From: Isoetes taiwanensis
Lineage: Eukaryota > Streptophyta > Lycopodiopsida > Isoetales > Isoetaceae
Reading direction: 5' to 3'
Length of the DNA stretch: 64,000 nucleotides
Assembly (NCBI GenBank): GCA_021234155.1
Contig: JAJEKV010000145.1
Span: 308,001 to 372,000 of the forward strand
Position numbers and translations under genes: made by a program. The stretch's first letter is position 1; each line of letters starts with the position of its first letter. The notes beneath the pieces are model-generated. The model was not told the DNA's origin and made no database searches. It saw only the letters and a program-made list of their open reading frames with translations. Below, piece after piece: positions 54,620-64,000 of this stretch.

Positions 54620-57540
54620 TTAAGCCTTTCTCCTACCACATCTTAGCTTGATCTGGGAAATTCCTGATAAGACAGTGGCTGTTGTTTTCACCGAGCAAAT
54701 TTGGGTTCCGAAAATACTTTGGGATAGGGAGAGACCCCTATTCCACTTATACATCCCTCTGACTTGTTTCCAAGCATTGATCCACTTCCTAATCAGAGGA
54801 GGAGTATTTGCTGGAATCTTGAATTCGAAGAAGGCTACATCAGGAAGCTGCATTTTAAGGTTCCATCTATAAGGTTTACACTTAGAGACATAGTGCTTAA
54901 TGAGAATGGCTACTGGGTGCTGAATATCATTAGTAATAGCTCTGAAAAAATACTTAGCAACCAAGGCAATGGCCTGCTTTTCTATGTTGATGATGCCGAG
55001 ACCTCCCACGTTCTTTGGTTTGTAGCATTCTTTCATAGAAATTGGAGTCTAGCACCTCCTATTGCTGCCACAAGATATGAATCTGCCCATGATACCTTGG
55101 AGCTTTCTATAAACCTTCTTAGGAGAAAGAATAAAAGAGGATTGATACACGTGGGTGGAAGCAATGACAGAGTTAGCAAGTATAGCTCGGCCAGCTTTGG
55201 AGAGGTATTTGGAATTCAGGGTGTCGACCTTGTTGTAGAACTTTTCAATAATGCTGCTCCATAATTCAGCAACATTAGTGCGAATCGCGAAAGAAATACC
55301 GAGCAATTTAGAATGGGAATTTGGGGGATCAAAATTACAGTCCAGGAGGGAGGCAGCTTGAGTGCCGAGTTCAGGATCATGAGAGGTGAGTTTGGATTTG
55401 GTGGGGTTAACTCTGCAGCCAGAACAATGCCTGAAATCCTTCAATATAGCTTTAGCTTGGTTTATGGATTGGAGGCCCATAGAGATGAGAATGAATGTAT
55501 CATCTGCAAAATGGCCATTAAGGAATTGGTCAGTCATATCATTACCTGGAAGATACAAACCTGTTATAGTGCCATTATTCTTGGTTGTTTAGAAACTGTT
55601 GTGAAGTGCTTCCATTACTATGATAAAGAGGAAGGGAGCAAGAGGGCAGCCTTGTTTGACTCCTCTTTTGATACTGAAGAAAGGGCTGCACTCTCCATTA
55701 AAGAGAACTGAAGAAGAGGAGTTGTGGAGAATGGCCCTAAAGAGTTTGACTGAGTTGATGCTGAATCCAAGTCTCCTGCAGCAATGATCCAAGAAATTCC
55801 AGTTGACCGTGTCAAACGCTTTGGTGATGCCTAGTTTGAGTAAAGCCGCATCCTGCTTAGAATCTTTAGCCCATTGGAGCCCGAGTGTTGCTATGGCAAC
55901 ATTGTCTAAGATATTACTCCCCTTTAAATAAGCTGATTGGCTTGGGTTGACGATGTTGTTGAGGATGCCTTTGAGTCTATGAGTGATGGCACCTGAAATA
56001 ATCTTGTAAATGACATTAGTAAGCAAGATCGGTATGTAATCTGAGAAGGAAACAAGTTCAGGAATCTTGGGTATGAGAGTGATGAAGCTGGTATTGATCC
56101 TCTCGTCCATCTCCTTTCTGATAAGAACCTCATTAGCTATATTCAGAATGTGAGAGCCGAGAATATCCCAAGTGGCCTTAAAGAATTCTATTGTTAGACC
56201 ATCTGGCCCCGGGGATTTCCCATTTTCCATATGAAAAATCACTTGCTTGATTTCTTCAAGGGAGAAAAGGGAGGCCAAAGCCATATTCTGCTCTTGGGTG
56301 ACCTTTTCCTCCATTTTGATAAAATTATCATTTTCTAGATAGTTTGCATCTGCACTGGTACCCATAATGTTAGAGAAATGATTAGTAGCAGCCTTCACTA
56401 ATGCGGTTACCATCAATCAAGACCTCGTGAATATGATTTTTCTTAATTCTGCCTTTGGCCTTGACAAAAAAAAATATTTAGAGTGATCTCTTTTAAGCTC
56501 AATGATTTTGGATTTTAATTTCCACCCAATAGCAATTCTCAACTCTTCAACCTCTATTTCCATCTTGATTCTATTATGATCATCTTCTGTGGCATTAATC
56601 AGAAGGTTTCTAAGATTATTTAGGCGAGCCATTTTGGCTTGATGAATTTCCTTACCCCAGATCTTAAGCTTGGCTTTAAGAAGCTTGACAATGTTGCATC
56701 ACCATGTCATCCAACCATAGGTCCCATGAGGCTTAACTAAAGAATTAACTATATTAGAAATAATGCCCATAAAATCAGGATGGTTGATCAGCTGGGTACT
56801 CAATTTAAAGTAGGTCTTCCTCTTAGGCCTGGTAGCATCCATTTTGCGAATAGAGAGAAGCTGGGGATAGTGATCAACAAGGGTATAGCCTTTGAGGTTA
56901 GTTACCCTGTTGCTATGATTCCAGAGGTTCTCACTTAGGTAGAATCTGTCATGGAGGCAGCAAATAGGGTTGGCCCTGCGGTCTGACCAACTAAACTCAT
57001 TTGGACTGGTTCTGGCCATAGTAAGGTTATTGAGAGTTATAAGATCAGACCAAGCTATGGCTTCATCAGTGGCAAGGGGTCTGATATTACCATTCTTCAT
57101 GAAGTTGTGGGTGACCATATTGAAGTCACCCCCCAGCACAACTTCATCAACCTCAATATTATTCACTTAACCCAAATATCTGTTCTATCTGCAGGATTAT
57201 TGTGAGTATAAACATTGATAATAGCAATTTTGAGGTTGTCCACCTTGCAGCTTAGAATCTGCCATCTGCAAGTACTATCATTGACCATATAAAGATCAGT
57301 GAGGTTGAGGCTCTTTTTCCAGTAGATAGCCACTCCACCTGAACTGTTGTTAGCAGAGAGAACTCAAAGATCCATACCAGGGGGAAGAGTTCTAGCAATT
57401 TTGCTAATATAATCAGCATCATGGAGCTTGTGTTCTTGGATCAGCAAAATATCAGGAATAATAGATGACAGACTTACTTTTAATCTATCCCTTTTATTAG
57501 CATCATTAATATCCTAGAGATTCCAGGAGACTAAATTGAG
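54620..57540 (-). pseudogene. L1 ORF2: endonuclease and reverse transcriptase, broken
   Basis: The endonuclease part shows LLIQEHKLHDADYISKIA, SSGGVAIYWKKS, VVLGGDFNMV and FSWSDRRANP. The RT part shows NGKSPGPDGLTIEFFKATWD, SAYLKGSNILDNV, KLGITKAFDTVNW (usual K-D-x-x-KAFD, here with Gly-Ile-Thr), and KRGVKQGCPLAPFLF. The FADDT box lies at the start of the next frame (GHFADDTFI). The tail shows YKPKNVGGLGIINIEKQAIA. These are standard plant L1 domains in the right order. At least four frame changes prevent translation. Confidence 0.85.
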
Positions 57541-57544
57541 ATAA

Positions 57545-58450
57545 CTATTCATTGATGCAATAAAATATGTTTATAAGGAGAAGGGTGCTCCCTGGGGCTT
57601 CTTCCGGTCGGGGTCGTGACTCTAAGGTCCTTAACTTTTTCCTTTTTCCTGATAACTTTATTCCATTCCATTCCTCCTTATTGTGAGTCTCTTCTGTAAT
57701 GTCCTCAATAGTTATGTTGTTTTGGATCATAGGACTCGTGAAGATATGATTGTTGCATTCCCTTCCTTGATAGTAGACATTTAACAAACTTCTGTTAAGA
57801 ATAAAATCAAATTTGGCAATTTCATCTTTGAATGGGTGATCCCCTTCTGCTGCATCCCCTTTAAATGGAATTATGGATTTCAAAATGAGATCTGTTACCT
57901 TCTTTGTATCCAAACCTTTGTAGACAGTGATAGGGAGAGCAGAGCTGCTGCTGTTACTGTTTCTGAAGTTACAGTCATCAATATTGACTTGAATGCCTGA
58001 AGTAGAGGAATCTGGTGCAACCATAGGTTTCTGAACCCAGACCTGCCTGCTGTTGGGCAGGGCAGGTTTTTTCCCTTCAACTTTTTCAGGAATAGACTTA
58101 GAAACAATCTTTAAAAAGGGAACATTACTGAAATTAATAGAAATGGCCAGGCTTTTGGAATCAGAAATTTTGACTTTAATAGTGTTCGATCAATCTGAGG
58201 AGATCAATTTCGATATGCATATGGAAGGAAAATTGTTCTGGGGGATGCTGATATCAAGAACCTGGCCCATGTAAATACCAATAGCTTTCAAGTGATTGGG
58301 GGTCCAGAAAGAAGGCGGGAGGTTAGTAAAATTAACCCAAGTGGCTATTGATATGTTGGAGTAGTCACCTGGGACAAAATCAGGGAACCATTTCATGATG
58401 TAAACAAAATGTTTGCCAAATCTGTTGATTTTCTTTTTGAGCTTTACTAT
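57545..58450 (-). pseudogene. L1 ORF1 with DUF4283-like region, broken
   Basis: ISIATWVNFTNLPPSFWTPN, then HLKAIGIYMGQVLDI, match the conserved 'xWVxxxxLPxxFWxxxxLxxIGxxxGxxLxID' of plant L1 ORF1 (DUF4283). The rest is polar and low in motifs, with no visible zinc knuckle. It normally coats the element RNA. The frame is split near 58190-58030. Confidence 0.65.
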
Positions 58451-58589
58451 TGAAGATTATGATCCTCACATACATGGCTAGTCTCTTCATCCATTTGCAA
58501 CGAATTCCATTGAGGCAAAACTATCAGCACCTCCTTTCTTCTTTATAAATTTCCATGAATTTAAAATATTATAGTTGATCCATGCAGAT

Positions 58590-58990
58590 ATATGTGGCCC
58601 TATCCAGCCCCCTAGCCATGGATTTTGCTCATATTCTTGATTTTAAATATGCAGCACAAGAGTTTAGTTGCCAATCTCTCATAATTATTTGTATGGATGG
58701 TTCAAATGCATTCACTATAAGGCATCCAACATCAGTTGACAGTTCCTTTTAGCCACAAACAAAATGGTCGAGTTGGGCGCCATGAACATTCTTGCACACT
58801 TTTGGGGGAGAATCTATCATCACCACAACTTATCTCCCCATGCTTAACTGCTTTTCCCCATGGTAGCCTCAATTTTCAACTCCCTAAAACCCTTTGGACT
58901 GACAATTCCATCTTTCAAACACCTATGTGCTTTGATTATCAAGCTTTTCTGCACATCGTCCCATATTTGCATCAAACAACCAAAAGTTGC
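58590..58990 (+). pseudogene. Ty1/copia integrase remnant
   Basis: LIHADICGPIQPPSHGFC is followed, past a frameshift, by HQLTVPFSHKQNGRVGRHEH and then LNFQLPKTLWTDNSIFQTPM with VPYLHQTTK. These correspond to the 'LxHxDxxGP', 'CPxTPQQNGVxERKHRH' and 'LNxxxPxxxLxxxxPxYxxLrVFGC' segments of copia integrases. No LTRs, RT or protease were seen nearby. Confidence 0.65.
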
Positions 58991-59619
58991 TTGTACATTA
59001 GTTGATGTTTGAACCAAAAGATATATTGGTTGCTTGGAACTTGTCAGAACTTAACTTGTTCTTGCCAGTGCATTCTTTCGTCTAGCGCCTTGTTCTTGCC
59101 AGTGCATTCTGTCGTCTAATGCCTTGCTAATGCTGCTCTCACTAGTGCCTTGACAACTCTCTCCCTAGGCCTTTTCTTTCTCTAGAGTTTTAGGGTGTCG
59201 GCATTGTATCCCAACAAATATATACTCTTATTCTAGCTATATATTCATTTTGTTTTTAGCACACCAGCCCTATTGGGCCTATGACCTTCTAAAATTCTAC
59301 CCTATCCACGTGGCATAGACCTTCATTTTTTCATACCCAGGACTAGGGAAAATAGAAAAGGCAAAAATTATAGATACAAAGATTGGTTGGGGTGCTCAAG
59401 GTTAAGATGGCTTCCTCCCTTTCGTTCCACTCTTCCTTTCCTTTCCTTCTTACTTTCTCCTCCTCCGACAAATTTGGAGTGTTTACAAAATCGTGGGGCA
59501 ATCCTTCTTTTATTATAATATTTTGTTGAAGGTTCTAATCGCTAGGGCTAAAAGTTTTAGCCGTTTTAGCCGGCACTGCCTAACGGGGCTAGAAGTATTA
59601 GGTCGATCTTCCTTACTAG

Positions 59620-60965
59620 ATTTGGCCCGAAAATAGATCGGTGCTTCGATCGGTTCCCGAAAATTGACTCGAGCCGCCAGTTGGGTTCGCCCAAGCGAAC
59701 CCCAGAAATTCGCCCAGGCGAACACAAAAAATGACGTGGCGGACTGGGCGGGGGCCAATCAAACCGCGTGGCGCCTTCCTACCCGGTTCGGCCCAGCGTA
59801 ACCTCGAACCCCTGGCCAAGATGGGCGAGCCCCGCCGCATGGCGCATGTGTAAGGAAGGCGTGCATTTATTGCCTTTCTACCGGTTCGCCCAGCCCTAAC
59901 CCCCTCGGGCCATTGACAAGGCAAAGGGCGTAGCTAAAAGTGGCGCCGAAGCTTAATCCCCAAATGTAAATGCATCGGTCACTATACCTGAGCATATATG
60001 TGCATTGAAATCCTTTGCATGATCTATAATCCAAAGATAGAACGAGGGCGATCCGCAGAGATGACCGGTAACTGGAAGACCCTCTCGGATCGTAGAATTG
60101 GATCGATATGTTCAGAATAATTCTCGCATGGCTACACCGTACCCATGATACATCGCTGCCTCAGGTCAACCTCTAGATAGTATTCGTCACGGATTTCCTA
60201 TCCCCAATCTTACAAGATATTCCCCAATTCCTAGCCCCAATCCAGTTGTTACTAGTGCAGAAATCAGGCTCCTTTTGGGCTTTTTGTGTACAAAACCAAG
60301 GTTTTTAGACATGGTTTTGATCCTCTATTCATCCCCTTTTAGCAGATGTAGCAAATTCTATTTGTGGGTCATTATTTTGCTGTTGAATACTGTTCCTCTG
60401 TGCATAATTTGGGCTTGAAGGATCCCTTCTTGCAACCCATTTGGATTCTCCGAACCTCTTTCAACATTTTTGGGAGCTTTATCAAGATGAAGATCCACGT
60501 TTCTAAAACCGAGATGGCCACATTGTGTCTGATACAGCGACAGGCTTAGCAGAAGCAAGGAAAAAACAGGGTTTTTCATCTCTAAATTGGGCCGAAATGC
60601 TGTGCAGAGGATCGGATTGATCTGGGTTTTATGCAAAAAGAGGGTATTTGTGTAAGCTCTGACGTGCCAGAGGGTTCGCCTAGGCGAACCCGGTAAGAAG
60701 GCAATAAATGCCTGCCTTCCTTACACGCCCTGCCATTCTGGCGGGGCTCGCCGTACTGACCGGGGTTCAGGGTTCGCCTGGGCAAACCTGGTAGGAGGCG
60801 CCACGCAGGCTTGACGGACCCTGCCTAGTTCGCCACGTCATTTTTTGTGTTCGCCTAGGCGAATGCATGGGGTTTGCCTGGGCGAATTTCTGGGGTTCGC
60901 TTGGGAGAACCCGGTTGGCCTGACGAATCAATTTCGGGAGCCAATAAAGTGGGTGAAAATAGATG
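59620..60965. mobile_element. Long inverted-repeat element (fold-back or Mutator-like MITE)
   Basis: Arms of about 290 bp (59620-59910 and 60665-60965) are inverted copies, with roughly four-fifths identity by eye. They carry the same words in reverse order, such as GGTTCGCCTAGGCGAACC, GGCAATAAATGC, GCCACGTCATTTTTTGTG and GGGGTTCGCTTGGG. The spacer of about 750 bp has no coding signal. The arms are GC-rich, unlike their surroundings, and contain internal palindromes (TTCGCCTAGGCGAA). The size and long terminal inverted repeats fit a non-autonomous Mutator-like or fold-back element. A 9-bp target duplication could not be pinned down. Confidence 0.75.
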
Positions 60966-60999
60966 GTTCAGAGCTCTCGCGTGGTAGAACAGGTCCCTA

Positions 61000-62015
61000 C
61001 GTTTTTTCTAAAGTCCTTCATTCCAAACATGTATTACATGTGGTAGAATGGATTCTTCTCTAGATTAGTTTCTCTATTTTCCTTCATCTTTGAAACAAAG
61101 CTGAAAGATCACTTGTTCTCTGCCTTCCTTGAAGCTTAATGAAGCTTAAAATCCGTTTCTTGATCAAAATGCTCAAAAAGCTTTGTGCACATGTTTGTCA
61201 TTTGGTTGTTTCCACAGATTGGTGTTAGCATCATGGTAGAAACTCAAGGTCATAGTTCTTTTTATTAGAACTTGTCTCAGCATTGCTTGGAAGTACACCA
61301 TCCGTTTTAGAAACATCCTCCTTTGCAATAGCTTCAATGCACCATCCATGGCCGTCATCAACAGCAGGAATTCAAACTTCTCTCATCAAAACTGCAGGAA
61401 CTCCACCTACAACTCTTTAGAACATTAGAGGCATCTACATCCATGCAAGTACTAATCAGAGAAACACCTTTTGGTACTGGTGAAAATGCCAGAAAGCTTG
61501 GAAAAACCTAGCAGGTGATTCTCAATTGCCTTTTTACCCTAGCATTTATAGACACTTATCAGGGCATCAGTTTGATTGTCATGTGAGGTGGTCACGATGA
61601 CATCCCTCCTAGCTAGTATAGTAGAATTCCTATTTAAATTAATAAAAAAATTCCCACCAGAAAGCTTGATTTCCAAACCTAGTGGCCTTGCCTATTTTGT
61701 CAAAAGCTCTAGGTTTCCAACACCAAAAGTAATTGCCCCTTCCAATCAAACACATCAATGTCCTTGTAGAGCTCCTTGTTTCCAGATATCCATATGCATT
61801 TGGTAAAGTTCCACAGCTTCGTTCTTCCACACTACAGTTATGCAATTTGCTTTTTCTAGATGCATGTAGATTTGCTTTTTATGCCTAAACATTGTAAAGT
61901 TGTCTGACAATTCGTCTAATCACTCTTAACTTCTTAAGAAATATAACTCTTATTCTAGCTATGTATTCGTTTTATTTTATTTTGAAGCATAAAGAATTTT
62001 GTTATATACGGTAAA
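61000..62015. other. Intergenic, no gene recognised
   Basis: Only short frames without motifs. CTCTTATTCTAGCTATGTAT near 61950 also occurs near 59230 and, less exactly, upstream of genes A and C, suggesting shared ancestry of these flanks. Confidence 0.4.
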
Positions 62016-62019
62016 ACAC

Positions 62020-62168
62020 CACCAAGTCGTGTGAGCAGCCAACCACCACCAAGTCGCGTGGGGAGCCAAACACCACCAAGTCGGTTGCGTAGCCAAACTA
62101 ACCGACAGAGCCACCAAGTCGGGTGGGCAGCCAACTAACCGAACCAAACACCACCGAGTCGGGTGACA
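62020..62168 (+). repeat. Minisatellite, about 35-bp units
   Basis: CACCACCAAGTCG followed by a CGTGNGNAGCCAA variant recurs about five times with drifting unit length. No spacer uniqueness is seen, so it is not CRISPR-like. It lies 300 bp upstream of the promoter of gene E. Confidence 0.75.
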
Positions 62169-62450
62169 TGACTACATAGCAAATAGTTACGCTGGTCACA
62201 AGTTTGAAGAGGGGCAGCTACAAGATCAACTTACAACTTTACTCTAGCTAAATTGATGAATGTGGATGTTGTGAACCATGTGCAAACTGATCTCGAATAT
62301 TTTATTTTACCCAGGATGAATGGGACTTTGGGGGGCCCAAATATATCCCTGGCGCAGAAAATAAAATAATAAAATTATTGGTTTATTTTATTTCCACTGT
62401 GCAACCTGCAACTCTCAAAAGAAAACAAAAAAGAGGAGCAACCGCCATTC

Positions 62451-62510
62451 GCGGCCGCCGAAGCAGCAGCCGCAATCTGCATTGCAGCCCCCTTTTCTCT
62501 TATTTATAAC
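62451..62510 (+). promoter_or_regulatory. Promoter core of small gene E
   Basis: GCGGCCGCCGAAGCAGCAGC is followed about 30 bp later by TTATTTATAAC. The GC-rich block is identical to those upstream of genes A and C although surrounding sequence has diverged, which argues for selection on it. The leader is longer here (TATA about 100 bp before the ATG). Confidence 0.65.
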
Positions 62511-62601
62511 TTACCCATAATCCATTTTTCACAAATCATCACTTCTTCCGTTCTAATTCCTTCCTCTTTTAGAGTTTATATCTGCGTTTGGATCCGAAAA
62601 C

Positions 62602-62829
62602 ATGGGTCGATTGGTAAGAGTTTTAGAGGATGCGTTCACCACTGCTTCTACCAGATTAAGAAGCAATCCCCACAAAATGGCTCAACTTTCTGCATTTTAT
62701 CAGATGAGAGAGGAATGCCGCTGTTGTAGTTCTTCATCCACATCTGCTGCTTCAGTTCAAATTCAACAGAATAAAAATAATGCCCTCACAGAGTCAGATT
62801 GGATGGTGATAAGCATCTTGGACAGGTAG
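62602..62829 (+). CDS. Small Cys-cluster protein, type 1, copy E (unknown function)
   Basis: 75 aa, MGRLVRVLEDAF to MVISILDR. It differs from copy A at a few positions (LVRVLED for LARVFED, and a rearranged Ser/Thr/Ala linker) while the core HKMAQLSAFYQMREECRCC is identical. It stands apart from the A-B and C-D pairs, and only its promoter block and 3' UTR remain alignable with them. This suggests an older duplicate kept under constraint. Confidence 0.8.
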   Translation: MGRLVRVLEDAFTTASTRLRSNPHKMAQLSAFYQMREECRCCSSSSTSAASVQIQQNKNNALTESDWMVISILDR

Positions 62830-63599
62830 AGATGGGCACAAGCTTTTCGTAACTCTTAATTCACGCCTTTCCAGAAGAGGAGAGCACTGAGCCGATCTGT
62901 TTGCAGCCATACAGTCTGAGATCTGTGCAAAAATAGGCACTCGAGAAGCAAGCAAGATATCTTGCTTCTGTTCATACTTGAAACAGCAAGGCCAGAAATT
63001 GTACATAATGTAAACTGAAGGAAAATTTGTGAACATTTTAACTAAAGATTTCTCTTATTGCATAATACTGCCTTTCTTTTCTTGATTGCAAGTTTTGGCT
63101 TGGCAATTTCAAAATTGGTGCTGTTTGTGTTTGCTTCAAATTAGAACTGAAATGGTCGTTGAGTTTGGGATCCGTAATTAGAAGCCTGGGCTTCTCACAT
63201 TTTAGAGCCACTTAAACTATCTTTGTTTTTGTAGGGGACTAAAAACATTGTAGTACCTACTTAGAATATCTGGTATTTCTCGATTTATGCGTGTCATCCT
63301 TATTGTTTGGAAGAAGGCTATGCCCATAGTACTGCAGTAATGGAATAAGGCCAAGTTAACGCGCAGATGCCAGGGTATCTTTCGGAAGGTGTTTAAAGTG
63401 GTTCCTTCTCACTAAGGCTTCTAGCCAGCCAGTCTAATCTGAACAGTTGCTGCTTGAACTCTGCTCTTGAGCCTGGGCGCTTTGTGATCCATACAGGGAT
63501 CCTCACAGGTTTAAAGTCCTCTTTCTGGTGACCATGTACATATAGCTTATATCAGGCCTATTGTGGAGCCGCTATAATAAGGTCATAGACCTTCATTGT

Positions 63600-63806
63600 T
63601 AAAAAAAATTTAGTCTAGGAACAGAGTCCTCTCTCCTATAGTATCCATTGGAGAAGAAGTTGAGAGAGGCTCTAAGTACCAGGCTCAGAGTCTGGACTAC
63701 TATCCATGGATTCGAGAAGTGGCAGTAGTTCTGGACTCGACTGTATGTGTAAACACTCTTATCTTCTGAATACAATACAGACACTCTTGCCTTCAAAAAA
63801 AAAAAA
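63600..63806 (+). repeat. Possible short retroposon ending in an A-run
   Basis: About 200 bp ends TTCTGAATACAATACAGACAC ... CTTGCCTTC followed by 12 A. The mRNA-like end and A-tail suggest a retroposed or SINE-like copy. No pol III box was clear and no duplication was found. The rest of 62.83-64.0 kb holds the conserved 3' UTR of gene E and otherwise nothing recognisable. Confidence 0.25.
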
Positions 63807-64000
63807 GAATATCTGGTATGATTTGTTCTCACCTATCCTCGCCATTTTGATGCCTGAATTTTTTTTTTTTTTACAATAACACCCAAGGGTCAAGGCGTTA
63901 TCGCCCTTAGCACTCCACCACGAGAGTTTTGGGCCATCCGATCACCATCGAAATTAGTCTAAATCCTCCATTTTCATAACAGGTGTTATGAAGTAGAAGT

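Larger units (their letters stand above)
54610..58450 (-). mobile_element. L1-type non-LTR retrotransposon, full coding length but decayed
   Basis: In minus-strand order it holds ORF1 (58450-57545), endonuclease (57540-56700), RT (56416-55050) and the C-terminal zinc/GLGI region (55036-54620). Frameshifts and stops split every domain, so it is inactive. No clean poly(A) tail or target duplication was identified at the 54.4-kb end. Confidence 0.8.

Noticed and set aside
62020-62168. CRISPR-like array
   Set aside because: Units of uneven length with no unique spacers in a plant genome; an ordinary minisatellite.

Overview
The window is a transposon-dense stretch of a land-plant nuclear genome. 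Supporting signs are plant-type mobile elements (CACTA with zinc-rich transposase, Ty3/gypsy with an initiator-tRNA-Met-type primer site, Ty1/copia, L1 with a DUF4283-like ORF1, Tourist-like MITEs and a Helitron end), AG|GT introns, and promoters with a GCC-box-like block plus TATTTATA. A Penelope-like (PLE) reverse transcriptase of the 'DKRD' type is rare in flowering plants, so a fern, lycophyte, conifer or other non-angiosperm with a large genome is my inference. The species cannot be fixed from the sequence.

The only host genes that look intact are five copies of a 75-76 aa protein of unknown function. Type 1 copies are A (6181), C (37193) and E (62602). Type 2 copies are B (29839) and D (43513). 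A broken copy F lies at 44221. Flanking homology shows that A-B and C-D are duplicated pairs. Mobile elements have since landed between their members: a PLE and a 13-kb CACTA element between A and B, a Helitron and a MITE upstream of C, and a gypsy element between C and D.

Layout: 1-0.75 kb, tandem repeats with a palindrome; 0.97-2.6 kb, CACTA-type protein fragment and an unrecognised coding block; 2.6-5.4 kb, degenerate repeats; 6.1-6.4 kb, gene A; 7.19-16.53 kb, PLE-type element with 2.5-kb direct repeats, an RT gene, a 537-aa ORF1 and a small acidic/RG-rich ORF; 16.58-16.61 kb, the stranded promoter of gene B; 16.632-29.787 kb, CACTA element with divergent transposase and SAM-domain genes and a captured SNM1 DNA-repair fragment; 29.8 kb, gene B; 30-36.57 kb, non-coding sequence ending in a Helitron terminus; 36.7 kb, MITE; 37.2 kb, gene C; 38.24-43.25 kb, gypsy element; 43.5 kb, gene D; 44.2 kb, pseudogene F; 47.3 kb, FAD-oxidoreductase exon fragment; 47.65 kb, solo LTR; 48.2 kb, second MITE; 49.2 kb, second acidic/RG protein; 50.6-51.1 kb, L1 tail remnant; 51.4-54.3 kb, low-complexity DNA, minisatellite and palindrome cluster; 54.6-58.45 kb, decayed L1; 58.6-59 kb, copia remnant; 59.6-61 kb, long inverted repeat; 62.0 kb, minisatellite; 62.6 kb, gene E.

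The most unusual object is the 7.2-16.5 kb element. It carries an RT with all PLE motifs but no GIY-YIG nuclease, two further uninterrupted or nearly uninterrupted proteins I cannot assign, near-identical pseudo-LTRs, and an imperfect target duplication of about 26 bp. The CACTA element, which landed about 100 bp away in the 5' leader of gene B, is the second focus.
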